A stretch of 64,000 nucleotides of DNA from JACCYI01 sp963828075 (GCA_963828075.1 CAWHDH010000017.1:682001-746000); one strand, 5' to 3'; shown: positions 41,558 through 50,310, numbered from the stretch's first letter. Made by a program: numbers and translations. The notes: generated from the sequence alone by a model not told the origin.

Positions 41558-43230
41558 CCCACCATGTCCCGGGCGGCGGCGCCCGGGGCGATCATCGGAT
41601 ACGTGTTCTCCTCGCGGGTGACGCGCACGTCGACGAGGACGGGCCCCGGCGTGGCGATCGCCTGCTTGATGTCGGCGAGCAGCGTCGTCTTGTCCTCGAA
41701 GCGCAGGCCCGTCATCCCGTAGGCCTCCGCGAGCTTCACGAAGTCCGGGAACCGGCCGGGATCCACGTGCGAGTAGCGGCGATCCCAGAACAGCTCCTGC
41801 CACTGGCGGACCATGCCCAGGTAGCCGTTGTTCATGATGAACACCTTCACCGGGATCCCGTACTCGCTGAGGGTGGCGAGCTCCTGGCTGTTCATCTGGA
41901 TCGACGCGTCGCCCGAGACGACGCACGTCAGCTCGTCCGGGCACCCGACGGCGGCGCCCATGGCCGCCGGGAGGCCGAACCCCATGGTCCCCAGCCCACC
42001 GGAGTTGATCCAGCGGCGCGGCCGGTTGAAGTGGAAGTACTGCGCCGTCCACATCTGGTGCTGGCCGACGTCGGACGCCAGGATGCAGTCGCCGCCGGTC
42101 GCCTCGTAAAGCGCCTCGATCAGGTACTGCGGCTTGATCTCGGTGTCCGTCGAGTCGTCGTAGCGGAGCGGATGCTGCGCCCGCCAGCCGTCGATGCGCT
42201 CCCACCAGGCGCTCAGCCGCGCGGGGTCCGCCGTCTGGGCGCGGTACTCGGTGACCAGCCGGGCGACGATGTTCTTGGCGTCGCCGACGATCGGGATGTG
42301 GGCCGGCACGTTCTTGCCGATCTCGGCGGGGTCGACGTCGATGTGGATGAACTTCGCCCGCGGCGCGAACTCCGAGAGCTTGCCGGTGATCCGGTCGTCG
42401 AAGCGGGCGCCGATCGCCACGATCAGGTCGGCCTCGTCCATCGCGTAGTTGGCGGTCCGCGTGCCGTGCATCCCGAGCATGCCGAGCCACTGCGGGTGCG
42501 GCGCCGGGAACGTCCCGAGCCCCATCAGCGTGCAGGTGACCGGGAAGCGGTCGGAGAGCGCGAGCTCGGTGAGCTCGGCCGCCGCGTTGGCGTTGACGAC
42601 GCCGCCGCCGGCGTAGAGGACGGGCCGGCGGGCGTTGGCCATCGCCTTGGCGGCCAGCCGGATCTGCTTCTGGTTGCCCTCGGTGGTCGGCTGGTAGCCG
42701 GGCAGGCGGACGTCGCCGACCGGCTCGTAGTCGATCTCGGCCCGCGTGAGGTCGGTCGGCATGTCGATCAGCACGGGGCCCGGCCGCCCGGTGCGGGCGA
42801 TGTGGAACGCCTCGTGGATGACCCGCGGGATCTCGTTCGGGTGCTGGATGATGAACGAGTGCTTGACGATTGGCATGGTGATGCCGAACGTGTCCGCCTC
42901 CTGGAAGCCGTCGGTCCCGAGCAGATCGGTGCGGACCTGGCCCGTGAAGAAGACCACCGGGACGGAGTCCATCAGCGCGTCGGTCAGCGGCGTGACGATG
43001 TTCGTCGCGCCCGGCCCGGACGTCGCGAAGCAGACCCCGACCTTGCCCGTGGCCTTGGCGTAGCCCTCGGCGGCGTGGCCGCCGCCGGCCTCGTGGCGGA
43101 CGAGGACGTGCTTGATGTCGGCGTCGTAGAACGCGTCGTAGGTCGGGAGGTTGGCCCCTCCGGGGTAGCCGAATACGACGTCGACGCCCTCGGCCTTGAG
43201 GCACTCCATCACGGCATCGACTGCGCGCAT
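41554..43230 (-). CDS. ilvB: Acetolactate synthase large (catalytic) subunit
   Basis: A 558-residue ThDP/FAD enzyme, acetohydroxyacid synthase, common to valine, leucine and isoleucine synthesis. FGYPGGANLPTYDAFYD near 22-38, the catalytic Glu in LVRHEAGGGHAAEGYA, the FAD region GMLGMHGTRTANYAMDEADLI and the ThDP motif VSGDASIQMNSQELAT ... MNNGYLGMVRQWQ are present. ATG 43230 is chosen because AAGGAG lies nine bases upstream; a TTG three codons earlier is less likely. It is translationally coupled to ilvN. Confidence 0.95.
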   Translation of the reverse strand: MRAVDAVMECLKAEGVDVVFGYPGGANLPTYDAFYDADIKHVLVRHEAGGGHAAEGYAKATGKVGVCFATSGPGATNIVTPLTDALMDSVPVVFFTGQVRTDLLGTDGFQEADTFGITMPIVKHSFIIQHPNEIPRVIHEAFHIARTGRPGPVLIDMPTDLTRAEIDYEPVGDVRLPGYQPTTEGNQKQIRLAAKAMANARRPVLYAGGGVVNANAAAELTELALSDRFPVTCTLMGLGTFPAPHPQWLGMLGMHGTRTANYAMDEADLIVAIGARFDDRITGKLSEFAPRAKFIHIDVDPAEIGKNVPAHIPIVGDAKNIVARLVTEYRAQTADPARLSAWWERIDGWRAQHPLRYDDSTDTEIKPQYLIEALYEATGGDCILASDVGQHQMWTAQYFHFNRPRRWINSGGLGTMGFGLPAAMGAAVGCPDELTCVVSGDASIQMNSQELATLSEYGIPVKVFIMNNGYLGMVRQWQELFWDRRYSHVDPGRFPDFVKLAEAYGMTGLRFEDKTTLLADIKQAIATPGPVLVDVRVTREENTYPMIAPGAAARDMVG

Positions 43231-43264
43231 GCGGTCCAACTCCTTCCTGCGTCTGGCGGGGCTT

Positions 43265-43561
43265 TCAGGAGCCAGAGAGGCTACCGCGGGCCTGGGACTC
43301 GGGCACGATCGCCGTCTCGGGGAACTCGAGCTCGGTGCCGCAGCGGGTGCAGAGGGCGTCGTGGAGCTTCACCACGCGGCCGCAGCCCGGGCACTCGCGG
43401 CGCAGCTCGTCGCGGTCCACGCGATAGAGCAGGGCGGCGACCAGCCCGATGCCCGGGAGGACCGCCGAGATCATGAACCAGAGCCAGAACGACGAGCCCT
43501 TGGCCTTCCCGACGAACCCGCCGGCGAGGCCGAAGAACGCGCAGATGAAGAGGTAGACCAC
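43265..43561 (-). CDS. Small membrane protein with zinc-ribbon domain
   Basis: A 98-residue protein with two N-terminal hydrophobic segments (about 1-19 and 24-45) and a zinc ribbon of two CxxC pairs (CPGCGRVVKLHDALCTRCG, about 57-75). The combination suggests a membrane-anchored regulatory or assembly factor; no function is known. The start is GTG at 43561, only six bases from a long palindromic element that would form its 5' untranslated region, so its original leader may have been replaced. It reads toward ilvB, 34 bases away. Confidence 0.6.
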   Translation of the reverse strand: MVYLFICAFFGLAGGFVGKAKGSSFWLWFMISAVLPGIGLVAALLYRVDRDELRRECPGCGRVVKLHDALCTRCGTELEFPETAIVPESQARGSLSGS

Positions 43562-43566
43562 CGCCT

Positions 43567-43731
43567 AGGGCCTGTCAAAGAACGGGCGGGCCCGTTCGGT
43601 GTGGTCTCAGACCAAGCTGGGCGTCGCACGCATCCGAAGGGAATGCGCCAGCATTCTCGAGGTTGCGCGTGGCGATCCAGCGCCGTGTCTGAGGCCGCAT
43701 CCGGAGGTGCCCGTCTTCTTCGGCAGGCCCT
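43567..43731. mobile_element. MITE-like imperfect palindrome (about 165 bases)
   Basis: The ends AGGGCCTG (43567-43574) and CAGGCCCT (43724-43731) are exact inverted repeats. The similarity continues inward for about 45 bases, including AAAGAA...CGGGC against GCCCG...TTCTT and GGTCTCAGAC against GTCTGAGGCC. The centre folds as GAATGC-GCCA-GCATTC. TA dinucleotides flank both ends but a target duplication is not certain. There is no coding capacity, so it is like a non-autonomous element. It replaces the space between two small membrane protein genes and supplies part of the stop codon region of one. Confidence 0.55.
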
Positions 43732-43937
43732 TAGAGGCGGCGGGCCGCCCAGATCACGGCGACGACGACGACCAGGATCATCACGATCGTGATCACGCTC
43801 GTCACGAGGCCGATCACGACGCCGGCGATGATCTTCAGCGCGAGCAGTCCCGCGGCCAGCAGGACGATGCCGGCGACGAGGCGCTTACCGACGTCGCCGA
43901 GGGCCATGGCGCTGCGGTGTTCGGGGACTTGGGCCAT
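43731..43937 (-). CDS. Small hydrophobic membrane protein
   Basis: A 68-residue protein: a short polar head (MAQVPEHRSAMALGDVGKR) and a nearly continuous hydrophobic stretch (about 20-64) that could form two helices, ending WAARRL. I do not recognise the family. ATG 43937 has a TACCCT box six bases upstream; a GTG six codons earlier is the alternative. Its TAA stop abuts the right end of the MITE-like palindrome, so the last codons may have changed on insertion. Confidence 0.5.
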   Translation of the reverse strand: MAQVPEHRSAMALGDVGKRLVAGIVLLAAGLLALKIIAGVVIGLVTSVITIVMILVVVVAVIWAARRL

Positions 43938-43943
43938 GCCCCG

Positions 43944-43949
43944 AGGGTA
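43944..43949 (-). promoter_or_regulatory. Candidate -10 box (TACCCT)
   Basis: TACCCT on the minus strand is six bases before ATG 43937. Confidence 0.3.
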
Positions 43950-43955
43950 GTGCAC

Positions 43956-44156
43956 TCAGTCGTAGGAACGGCGGAGATGCGCGAATCGATCGCGGTTGGA
44001 GATGCTCCCGCCCTCGAGCTGGACGCGGGCGAGGCGGTAGCGGCGCAGCGGGGCCTCGGTGCGCCGCGCATCGGCGGGCACGAGCGTGAGGCGGCGCCGG
44101 GCGGAGGTCGCCGCGGCGGACGAGCGGGCGGTGGTGGCGGTCATGACCAGCATCAT
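43956..44156 (-). CDS. Small basic hypothetical protein
   Basis: A 66-residue frame starting at tandem ATGs (44156/44153; another at 44144). It has an Ala/Ser/Arg-rich head and a more protein-like tail (YRLARVQLEGGSISNRDRFAHLRR). No family or membrane segment is recognised and no ribosome site is obvious. It fills the gap between two same-strand genes, which is mild support for coding. Confidence 0.35.
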   Translation of the reverse strand: MMLVMTATTARSSAAATSARRRLTLVPADARRTEAPLRRYRLARVQLEGGSISNRDRFAHLRRSYD

Positions 44157-44199
44157 GCGCCTGGATCGCCCCCGCGGCCATGGACCGATTGCCGAACGT

Positions 44200-44925
44200 T
44201 CACGGCCGCGGGCTGGACCGGCGGGCGAGTGCCACCGCCTCGTCCAGCGCGGGGCGGATCTCCGCCGGCAGCCTGCGGCGGACCCGCCAAGGAGCACCGC
44301 TGAACGCGAGGTTGGCCACGGTGGCGAAGCCGGCCTCGTCCTCGCGCAGCGCCAGCAGCAGGTGCGCGATCCGGTCGCCGGCCGGCAGATCCGGGTCCTC
44401 GGCGCGGACGCAGAAGCAGTGCACGCGCCGGCCGCCCGCGACCACCAGCACCGCACCGGCCTCCCCCACCAGCCAGACCCCGAACCGCCCGCGCTCGGGG
44501 ACGAGACCGGTGCGTGCGTGCAGCGCGCGCGGCTCGTGGGACACCAGGTCGCCGAGCAGCCCGGCGGCGCGGCCCTCGGCGGCCTCGCCGCGCGGCGGCC
44601 GGGCGCGGAGCACGTTGGCGCCCCGCTTGGCATAGAGCTCTGGGATCGCCCAGGCGTGCGCGGCGCCCATGATCGCGACGGGGAAGCTCAGGGGCTCGAT
44701 CGCCAGCAGCAGGCCGCCGGCGGTGAGGAACGGGATCGTGTGCGCGGCGGTGGTCAGCGACCACAGCCGGCCGGCCGAGCGCAGGCGCCGCTCATTGACG
44801 CGTGGGCGCCAGTAGACGGCCTCGACTTCCGGTAACGATGGTTTCGTCCGGCCGCCCTCGCAAGCTCGGGATACGGGTTTCGTCCGGCCACCCTTCGCTG
44901 GCGCTCGGGCTCTGGACGACGTCAC
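44200..44925 (-). CDS. Uncharacterised protein with hydrophobic segment and possible repeat-extended N-terminus
   Basis: I do not recognise this 241-residue protein. Only GTG 44925, overlapping the upstream stop as GTGA, gives a valid start. The first 35 residues contain two copies of GGRTKP encoded by a 22-base direct repeat and look like acquired sequence. The core starts about residue 36 (VYWRPRVNERRLRSAG), with a hydrophobic stretch near 55-90 (LTAGGLLLAIEPLSFPVAIMG) and a globular C-terminal part containing VHCFCVRAEDPDLPAGDRI. It is coupled to the 74-residue gene upstream. Confidence 0.6.
   Translation of the reverse strand: MTSSRARAPAKGGRTKPVSRACEGGRTKPSLPEVEAVYWRPRVNERRLRSAGRLWSLTTAAHTIPFLTAGGLLLAIEPLSFPVAIMGAAHAWAIPELYAKRGANVLRARPPRGEAAEGRAAGLLGDLVSHEPRALHARTGLVPERGRFGVWLVGEAGAVLVVAGGRRVHCFCVRAEDPDLPAGDRIAHLLLALREDEAGFATVANLAFSGAPWRVRRRLPAEIRPALDEAVALARRSSPRP
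44841..44899. repeat. 22-base direct repeat pair
   Basis: GGTTTCGTCCGGCC, followed by GCCCTCGC in one copy and ACCCTTCGC in the other, occurs at about 44841-44862 and 44877-44899, 36 bases apart, inside the start of a coding region. It inserts residues GGRTKP twice in frame. It may belong to a dispersed repeat family. Confidence 0.45.
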
Positions 44926-45146
44926 CCCCCGGCAATGGGGCGCCGCAGGATGACGAGCTCGGCGTCCATCGGCAGCTCGGCGACCTGGCGGGCGTGCCCC
45001 TCGCCCTCGCTGACCACCGCGTAGTAGCCCTCGTCGAGCTGCTCGCGGAAGGCGCGGACCGCCGCCTCGACGGCGGCGTCGTCGCCCGCGGTCCACTCCG
45101 CGAGCGTCGTGTGCCCCGTGCGGTCCATGCGGATGAGCCTTGCCAT
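44922..45146 (-). CDS. Small hypothetical protein (74 residues)
   Basis: A 74-residue protein, MARLIRMDRTGHTTLAEW then an acidic/helical stretch (DDAAVEAAVRAFREQLDEGYYAVV) and a final beta strand ELVILRRPIAGG. The pattern of strand, helix, strand, strand, with the ending AELVILRRP, resembles small ubiquitin-like or metal-binding modules, but I cannot name it. ATG 45146 has a GGAGG ribosome site five bases upstream. It overlaps the downstream 241-residue gene (GTGA) and diverges from the GGDEF-EAL gene. Confidence 0.6.
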   Translation of the reverse strand: MARLIRMDRTGHTTLAEWTAGDDAAVEAAVRAFREQLDEGYYAVVSEGEGHARQVAELPMDAELVILRRPIAGG

Positions 45147-45240
45147 CGGTGCCTCCGGACTCAAGGGATGCGTCTCCCACCGGATGCTACGCCGCACGGA
45201 GCCTTCAAGCCAGGGCCTGCTCGCGCCGACTACTACTCCA

Positions 45241-47157
45241 ATGGGTCGGTATTCCATCCGCTGGTGGGCCTTCGCGCTCGGCGTCTACGTGCTCGCGTAC
45301 GCGGCGTCCAAGGCGACGGGGCTGACCGGACCGGGCTGGATCTCCGATGCCGCGATCCTCCCGGTCGCCGTGGCCTGCGCGGGCCTGTCGATCCGCGCGT
45401 CGCGCGAGGCGCTCGGCGCGCGCGCCAGCATCGCCGACCGCGAGCGCGGGCTCGAGGCGATCGTGGCCACGCGGACGGCCGAGCTCTCGGCCGCCGAGGC
45501 GCACTTCCGCGCCCTCATCCAGCACTCGTCCGACGTCACCACCTTCGTCGACCGCGACCTCATCGTCCGCTGGCAGAGCGAATCCGCCCAGCGGGTGCTC
45601 GGCTGGGCGCCGGACCGCCACGTCGCCCGCTGCATCCTCGACGTCCTCCCCGGCGGCCACCGGCATCCGATCTGCGCCGCGATGCGCGGCGCCAGTGGAC
45701 AGCGTGGCACGCCCGTGATGGTCGAGGTCGACTTCGACATGCGCGATGGGGTCACGCGCCACACCGAGACGGCGGTCACGCGGCTGCCCGCCGAAGCTCC
45801 CCGGCAGGGCTGGATCCTCAACACCCGCGACGTCACGCCCCAGCACGAGCTCCAGGCGGCGCTGACGCACCAGGCCTTCCACGACCCCCTGACCGGCCTC
45901 GCGAACCGGTCGCTGTTCGCCGACCGCCTCGAGCACGCGCTGAACCGGGCCGGGCGCACCGCCTCGCCGCTCGCCGTGCTGGCGGTCGACCTCGACGACT
46001 TCAAGGCCGTCAACGACTCGCTCGGCCACGCCGCCGGCGACGACCTGCTGCGCGAGGTCGCCACCCGCCTGCTCAGCGCGGTCAGGCTGGGCGACACCGT
46101 GGCCCGCCTCGGCGGCGACGAGTTCGCCGTGCTGCTCGACCCCGCCGACGAGCAGGTCAGCGGCGAGGTCTCCGAGCGCATCCTCGCGTCGCTGCGCGAG
46201 CCGTGCCGGATCGACGCCGCCGAGCTCGCCGTCGAGGCGAGCATCGGCATCGCGAGCACCGAGCACCACGCCGCCACCGTCGACGAGCTGCTGCGCAACG
46301 CCGACCTCGCCCTCTACGAGGCGAAGGCCAGCGGCAAGCGGACGATCTCCCGCTACCACGCCGACCTGCACGACGCCGCCGCCCGGCGTCTCGCCCTGCA
46401 CTCCGGGCTGCGCCACGCGCTCGAGCGCGAGGAGCTCTCGCTGCAGTACCAGCCCATCGTCGAGCTCGGCGAAGGGACGCTGATCGGAGCCGAGGCGCTG
46501 CTGCGCTGGACCCACGGCCAGATGGGCTTCGTGTCGCCGGTCGAGTTCGTCCCGATCGCCGAGGACACCGGGCTGATCGTCGAGATCGGCCGCTGGGTGC
46601 TCGAGCAGGCGTGCGCCGAGGCCTGCCGCTGGCCCGTGCCGGTCGGAATCAGCGTCAACCTCTCAGGGCGCCAGCTGGCCACCCCGGGCATCGTCGACGA
46701 CGTGCGCCGCGTCCTTGCCGACACGTCGCTGGACCCGGCCCGCCTCACGCTCGAGATCACCGAGAGCGTGCTCGTCGACGACCTCGAGGCCACCGCCGCC
46801 CGCCTGACGTCGCTCAAGACGCTCGGCGTCCGGGTCGCGATCGACGACTTCGGCACGGGGTACTCGTCGCTCTCGGCGCTCTCGCACTTCCCCGCGGACG
46901 TCCTGAAGATCGACCGCTCGTTCGTGTCGGGCATCTGCACGGACCATCGCCACCACGATCTCGCGACGACGATCGTCCGCCTCGGCGAGGCGCTCGGGAT
47001 GACCACGCTGGCCGAGGGGATCGAGACCCGCGAGCAGCAGGCGGCGCTCGGCCGGCTCGGCTGCGAGGTCGGGCAGGGCTACCTGTTCTCGCGCCCGGTC
47101 CCGCCACACGAGCTGGCGGAGCTGCTCGCCGCGCGAGCCGCCCAGCTCGCGTCCTAG
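45241..47157 (+). CDS. Membrane PAS-GGDEF-EAL cyclic-di-GMP protein
   Basis: A 638-residue bifunctional-type protein. Two transmembrane helices (about 8-24 and 35-52) are followed by a PAS-like sensor (about 85-205), a GGDEF domain with intact RLGGDEF (near 290) and an EAL domain from about 395. The EAL domain has EALLRW, NLSGRQL, EITES, DDFGTGYSSL, KIDRSF and the EGIE loop, so the phosphodiesterase site looks complete; the cyclase site GGDEF is also intact. Which activity dominates cannot be read. The ATG at 45241 precedes the first helix. Its stop is interlocked with gatB (CTAG). Confidence 0.9.
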   Translation: MGRYSIRWWAFALGVYVLAYAASKATGLTGPGWISDAAILPVAVACAGLSIRASREALGARASIADRERGLEAIVATRTAELSAAEAHFRALIQHSSDVTTFVDRDLIVRWQSESAQRVLGWAPDRHVARCILDVLPGGHRHPICAAMRGASGQRGTPVMVEVDFDMRDGVTRHTETAVTRLPAEAPRQGWILNTRDVTPQHELQAALTHQAFHDPLTGLANRSLFADRLEHALNRAGRTASPLAVLAVDLDDFKAVNDSLGHAAGDDLLREVATRLLSAVRLGDTVARLGGDEFAVLLDPADEQVSGEVSERILASLREPCRIDAAELAVEASIGIASTEHHAATVDELLRNADLALYEAKASGKRTISRYHADLHDAAARRLALHSGLRHALEREELSLQYQPIVELGEGTLIGAEALLRWTHGQMGFVSPVEFVPIAEDTGLIVEIGRWVLEQACAEACRWPVPVGISVNLSGRQLATPGIVDDVRRVLADTSLDPARLTLEITESVLVDDLEATAARLTSLKTLGVRVAIDDFGTGYSSLSALSHFPADVLKIDRSFVSGICTDHRHHDLATTIVRLGEALGMTTLAEGIETREQQAALGRLGCEVGQGYLFSRPVPPHELAELLAARAAQLAS

Positions 47158-48587
47158 AGCCCGAGCTTCTCGCGGATCAGCCGCTGGACCTCGCCGCCGT
47201 CGGCGCGGCCCTTGGTCTCGCGCATGACCGGGCCCATGAGCGCGCCGATCGCCTTCGCGTTGCCGCCCCGGATCCGCTCGACCACGTCCGGGTTGTCGGC
47301 GATCGCGCGGTCGACGGCCGCCGACAGCTCGTCGCCGCCGCCGATCGCCGCGAGGCCCTCGCGCTCGACGATCGCCTCGGGGTCGCCGCCCTCGGCGACG
47401 AGGATGTCGAGCACGCGCTTCGCCGCGCCGGCGTTGACCGTCCTGGCCTCGACGAGGCCGACCAGGCGGGCGAGCGCGGCCGGGCTGACCTTGGACTCGG
47501 CGGGGTCGGCGTCGGCGCCGAGCCGCGCGATCAGCTCGCCGCGCGTCCAGTTGGCCACCGTCCGGGCGTCGGCGCCGTCGGCCGCGGCGACGGCGGCCTC
47601 CAGCCAGTCCCCGAGGTCCGCGCGGAACGCGAACAGCCGGGCGTCGTCGGCGCTGAGGCCGAGGTCGCGCTCGTAGCGCTCCGCGCGGGCGGCGGGCAGC
47701 TCGGGGAGCCCGGCGCGCGCCGACTCGAGCATCTCCGGGGTCGGCGCCACCGGGACGAGGTCCGGCTCGGGGAAGTAGCGGTAGTCGTGCGCCTCCTCCT
47801 TGGAGCGCAGCGACGAGATCCGCTCCGTGCGCGGGTCGAAGTGCAGCGTCTCCTGGACCACGACGTCCCCCGCTTCGAGCAGCGCGACCTGGCGGGCGAT
47901 CTCGGCGTTGATCCCGCGCTCGAGGAAGCGGAAGGAGTTCATGTTCTTGAGCTCGGTCTTGGTCCCCAGCTCCGTCGTCCCGACCGGGCGCACCGAGACG
48001 TTGGCATCGCAGCGCAGCGAGCCCTCCTCCATGTTCACGTCCGAGACGCCGAGCTGGCGCAGCGTGACGCGCAGCAGGTTCAGCCAGTCGCGGGCCTGCT
48101 CGGCCGAGCGCAGGTCGGGCTCGGTGACCATCTCGGCCAGCGGCGTGCCGCCGCGGTTGAAGTCCACGACGCTCGCGTCGGCGCCGTGGATCCGCCCCGA
48201 CTCCCCGACGTGCACGAGCTTGGCCGCGTCCTCCTCGAGGTGGATCCGGGTGAGCTCGACGTCGCCCAGCCGCCCGCCGGTGCACAGCGGCAGGTCGTAC
48301 TGGGAGATCTGGTAGCCCTTCGGGAGGTCGGGATAGAAGTAGTTCTTGCGGGCGAAGATCGACCGCGGCGCGATGTCGGCGCCGAACGCGAGCCCCATCA
48401 TCAGCCCGAACTGGATCGCCTGGGCGTTGATGACCGGCAGGCTCCCCGGCAGGCCGAGGCAGACCGGGCAGGTGCGGGTGTTGGGCTCCTCCCCGAACGA
48501 CAGCTCGCACGAGCAGAACATCTTCGTCCGCGTCGCGAGCTGGACGTGGATCTCGAGGCCGATGACGGGCTCGTACGCGACGCTCAT
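47154..48587 (-). CDS. gatB: Asp-tRNA(Asn)/Glu-tRNA(Gln) amidotransferase subunit B
   Basis: A 477-residue GatB subunit, which with GatA and GatC converts Glu-tRNA(Gln) or Asp-tRNA(Asn) to the amide. The N-terminal core has YEPVIGLEIHVQLATRTKMFC and the zinc-type CxxC in NTRTCPVCLGLPGSLPV, the kinase-site motif EMVTEPDLRS and, at the C-terminus, the YqeY/tail domain (NAKAIGALMGPVMRETKGRAD). The ATG at 48587 overlaps gatA's stop (ATGA). The order gatC-gatA-gatB is standard. Confidence 0.96.
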   Translation of the reverse strand: MSVAYEPVIGLEIHVQLATRTKMFCSCELSFGEEPNTRTCPVCLGLPGSLPVINAQAIQFGLMMGLAFGADIAPRSIFARKNYFYPDLPKGYQISQYDLPLCTGGRLGDVELTRIHLEEDAAKLVHVGESGRIHGADASVVDFNRGGTPLAEMVTEPDLRSAEQARDWLNLLRVTLRQLGVSDVNMEEGSLRCDANVSVRPVGTTELGTKTELKNMNSFRFLERGINAEIARQVALLEAGDVVVQETLHFDPRTERISSLRSKEEAHDYRYFPEPDLVPVAPTPEMLESARAGLPELPAARAERYERDLGLSADDARLFAFRADLGDWLEAAVAAADGADARTVANWTRGELIARLGADADPAESKVSPAALARLVGLVEARTVNAGAAKRVLDILVAEGGDPEAIVEREGLAAIGGGDELSAAVDRAIADNPDVVERIRGGNAKAIGALMGPVMRETKGRADGGEVQRLIREKLGL

Positions 48588-50008
48588 GCGAACGCCCTCG
48601 TCGTGTCGAAGCCGATCGCCCGCTCGAACGCGTGCGCGGCGTCGAGGATCCGGCTCTCCGAGAACGCCGGCCCGGCGATCTGCAGGCCGGTCGGCAGGCC
48701 GTCGGCCAGCCCGTTCGGGATCGAGATCGCCGGGATCCCCGCCAGGCTCATCGGGACGGCGCAGAAGTCGTTGAGGTACATCGCCAGCGGGTCGTCGAGC
48801 TTGGCGCCGAGCTCGAAGGCGGCGGTCGGGCTGGTCGGCGTGACGACGAAGTCGAAGCGCTCGAACGCCGCCTTGAAGTCCTCGGCGATCTTGGTCCGGA
48901 CCTTCTGGGCGCGCCCGTAGTAGGCGTCGTAGTAGCCAGAGGACAGCGCGTAGGTCCCGAGCATGATCCGCCGCTTGACCTCGGGGCCGAAGCCCTCCGC
49001 GCGGGTCTCGGTGTACATGGAGAGCAGGTCGCCCGTCCGCTCGGCGCGATGGCCGTAGCGGACCCCGTCGAAGCGCGCGAGGTTGCTCGACGCCTCGGCC
49101 GGGGCGAGGATGTAGTACGCGGCGAGCCCGTGCGGCGCGTGCGGCAGCTTGGTCGGCTCGACCGTCGCGCCCAGCTCGCGCGCGAGGTCCAGGCTCTGCT
49201 CGAAGGCGGCGAGCACGCCGGCGTCGATGCCCTCGCCGGCGAGCTCCTCGGGGACGCCGAGACGGATGCCCTTCAGGTCGGTCGCGCTGGGCAGCCGCAC
49301 CGGCTCGGGCGAGCCCAGGCAGGTCGAGTCGCACGCGTCCGGGCCGGTCATCGCGCCGAACAGCAGCGCGGCGTCGGTGACGTCGCGCGTGAACGGGCCG
49401 GCCTGGTCGAGCGACGAGGCGAACGCGATCATGCCGTAACGGCTGACCGCCCCGTACGTCGGCTTGAGCCCGACGATCCCGCACAGCGCGGCGGGCTGGC
49501 GGATCGAGCCGCCGGTGTCGGTGCCGATCGCCCACGGCGCCGTCCCGGCGGCGACGGCCGCCGCCGACCCCCCGCTCGAGCCGCCGGGCACGCGCGTGCG
49601 GTCCCAGGGGTTGAGCGTCGGGCCGTACGCCGAGTGCTCCGTGGAGGAGCCCATCGCGAACTCGTCCTGGTTGGTCTTGCCGAGCACCGGCGCGCCGGCG
49701 TCCTGCAGCCGGCGGACCGCCGTGGCGGTGTACGGCGGCCGGTAGCCCTCGAGGATCTTCGACCCGGCCTGGCTCGGCACGCCCTCGGTGCAGAAGAGGT
49801 CCTTCACCGCGACCGGGACGCCGCCCAGCGCGGCGCCGGCGGGTGCCTGCGGCGCGTCGCCGTCGGCCACCCAGGTGTAGGCGTTGAGGTCGTCGGCGGC
49901 GGCGCGGGCGCGGTACGCGTCCCACAGCTCCGCGGCGTCGAGCTCCCCGGCGCGGATCCGCGCGCCGGCCTCGGCGGCGGTGACGCGGATCAGGTCCTCG
50001 GCGCTCAC
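48584..50008 (-). CDS. gatA: Asp-tRNA(Asn)/Glu-tRNA(Gln) amidotransferase subunit A
   Basis: A 474-residue amidase-signature enzyme releasing ammonia from glutamine for the tRNA amidation. The Ser-cisSer-Lys triad lies in VAVKDLF (Lys near 66), PGGSSGGSAAAVAAG (cis-Ser near 142) and the TDTGGSIRQPAA nucleophile Ser (near 166). The start is GTG 50008, which overlaps the gatC stop as GTGA. The domain spans the full length. It probably forms the GatCAB complex with its neighbours. Confidence 0.96.
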   Translation of the reverse strand: MSAEDLIRVTAAEAGARIRAGELDAAELWDAYRARAAADDLNAYTWVADGDAPQAPAGAALGGVPVAVKDLFCTEGVPSQAGSKILEGYRPPYTATAVRRLQDAGAPVLGKTNQDEFAMGSSTEHSAYGPTLNPWDRTRVPGGSSGGSAAAVAAGTAPWAIGTDTGGSIRQPAALCGIVGLKPTYGAVSRYGMIAFASSLDQAGPFTRDVTDAALLFGAMTGPDACDSTCLGSPEPVRLPSATDLKGIRLGVPEELAGEGIDAGVLAAFEQSLDLARELGATVEPTKLPHAPHGLAAYYILAPAEASSNLARFDGVRYGHRAERTGDLLSMYTETRAEGFGPEVKRRIMLGTYALSSGYYDAYYGRAQKVRTKIAEDFKAAFERFDFVVTPTSPTAAFELGAKLDDPLAMYLNDFCAVPMSLAGIPAISIPNGLADGLPTGLQIAGPAFSESRILDAAHAFERAIGFDTTRAFA

Positions 50009-50310
50009 TGCGTGGGGTTCGCCCCGGCGCTCGGGCTCGGCACCCGGAAGCCGCCGCGGGCGGGGTCGGGGGCGGCCGCGAGCGCGACCTCGGGCGGCAG
50101 GGACGGGCGCGGCTCGTCGGGGCGCAGGGCGTTCTCGACGTCGACGACGTGCGAGGTCGGCGCCACGCCGTCGAGGTCGTCGAGCTGCTCGATCATCTCG
50201 ATGTGGTCGAGCACCTTCGACAGCTCGCCCGCCATCCGCTCGACCTCGGCCTCGGTCAGCTCGAGCCGCGCGAGGCGGGCGACGTGGAGGACCTGGTCGC
50301 GGGTCAGCAT
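50005..50310 (-). CDS. gatC: Asp-tRNA(Asn)/Glu-tRNA(Gln) amidotransferase subunit C
   Basis: A 101-residue GatC, the belt-like subunit that stabilises GatA-GatB. The conserved N-terminal part reads VLHVARLARLELTEAEVERMAGELSKVLDHIE, followed by DLDGVAPTSHVVDVENALRPDE, the GatA-binding tail. ATG 50310 has a TAGACT box ten bases upstream. It leads the gatC-gatA-gatB operon. Confidence 0.93.
   Translation of the reverse strand: MLTRDQVLHVARLARLELTEAEVERMAGELSKVLDHIEMIEQLDDLDGVAPTSHVVDVENALRPDEPRPSLPPEVALAAAPDPARGGFRVPSPSAGANPTQ

Noticed and set aside
43231..43239. TTG at 43239 as the ilvB start
   Set aside because: The AAGGAG ribosome site ends directly before this TTG and is nine bases from ATG 43230, so ATG is the better start.
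44802..48920. Very long open frame (over 1300 codons) on the plus strand
   Set aside because: It lies across the GGDEF-EAL gene in another frame and opposite gatB and part of gatA. Its residue composition is Arg/Ala/Pro-rich, as expected from GC-rich shadow frames.
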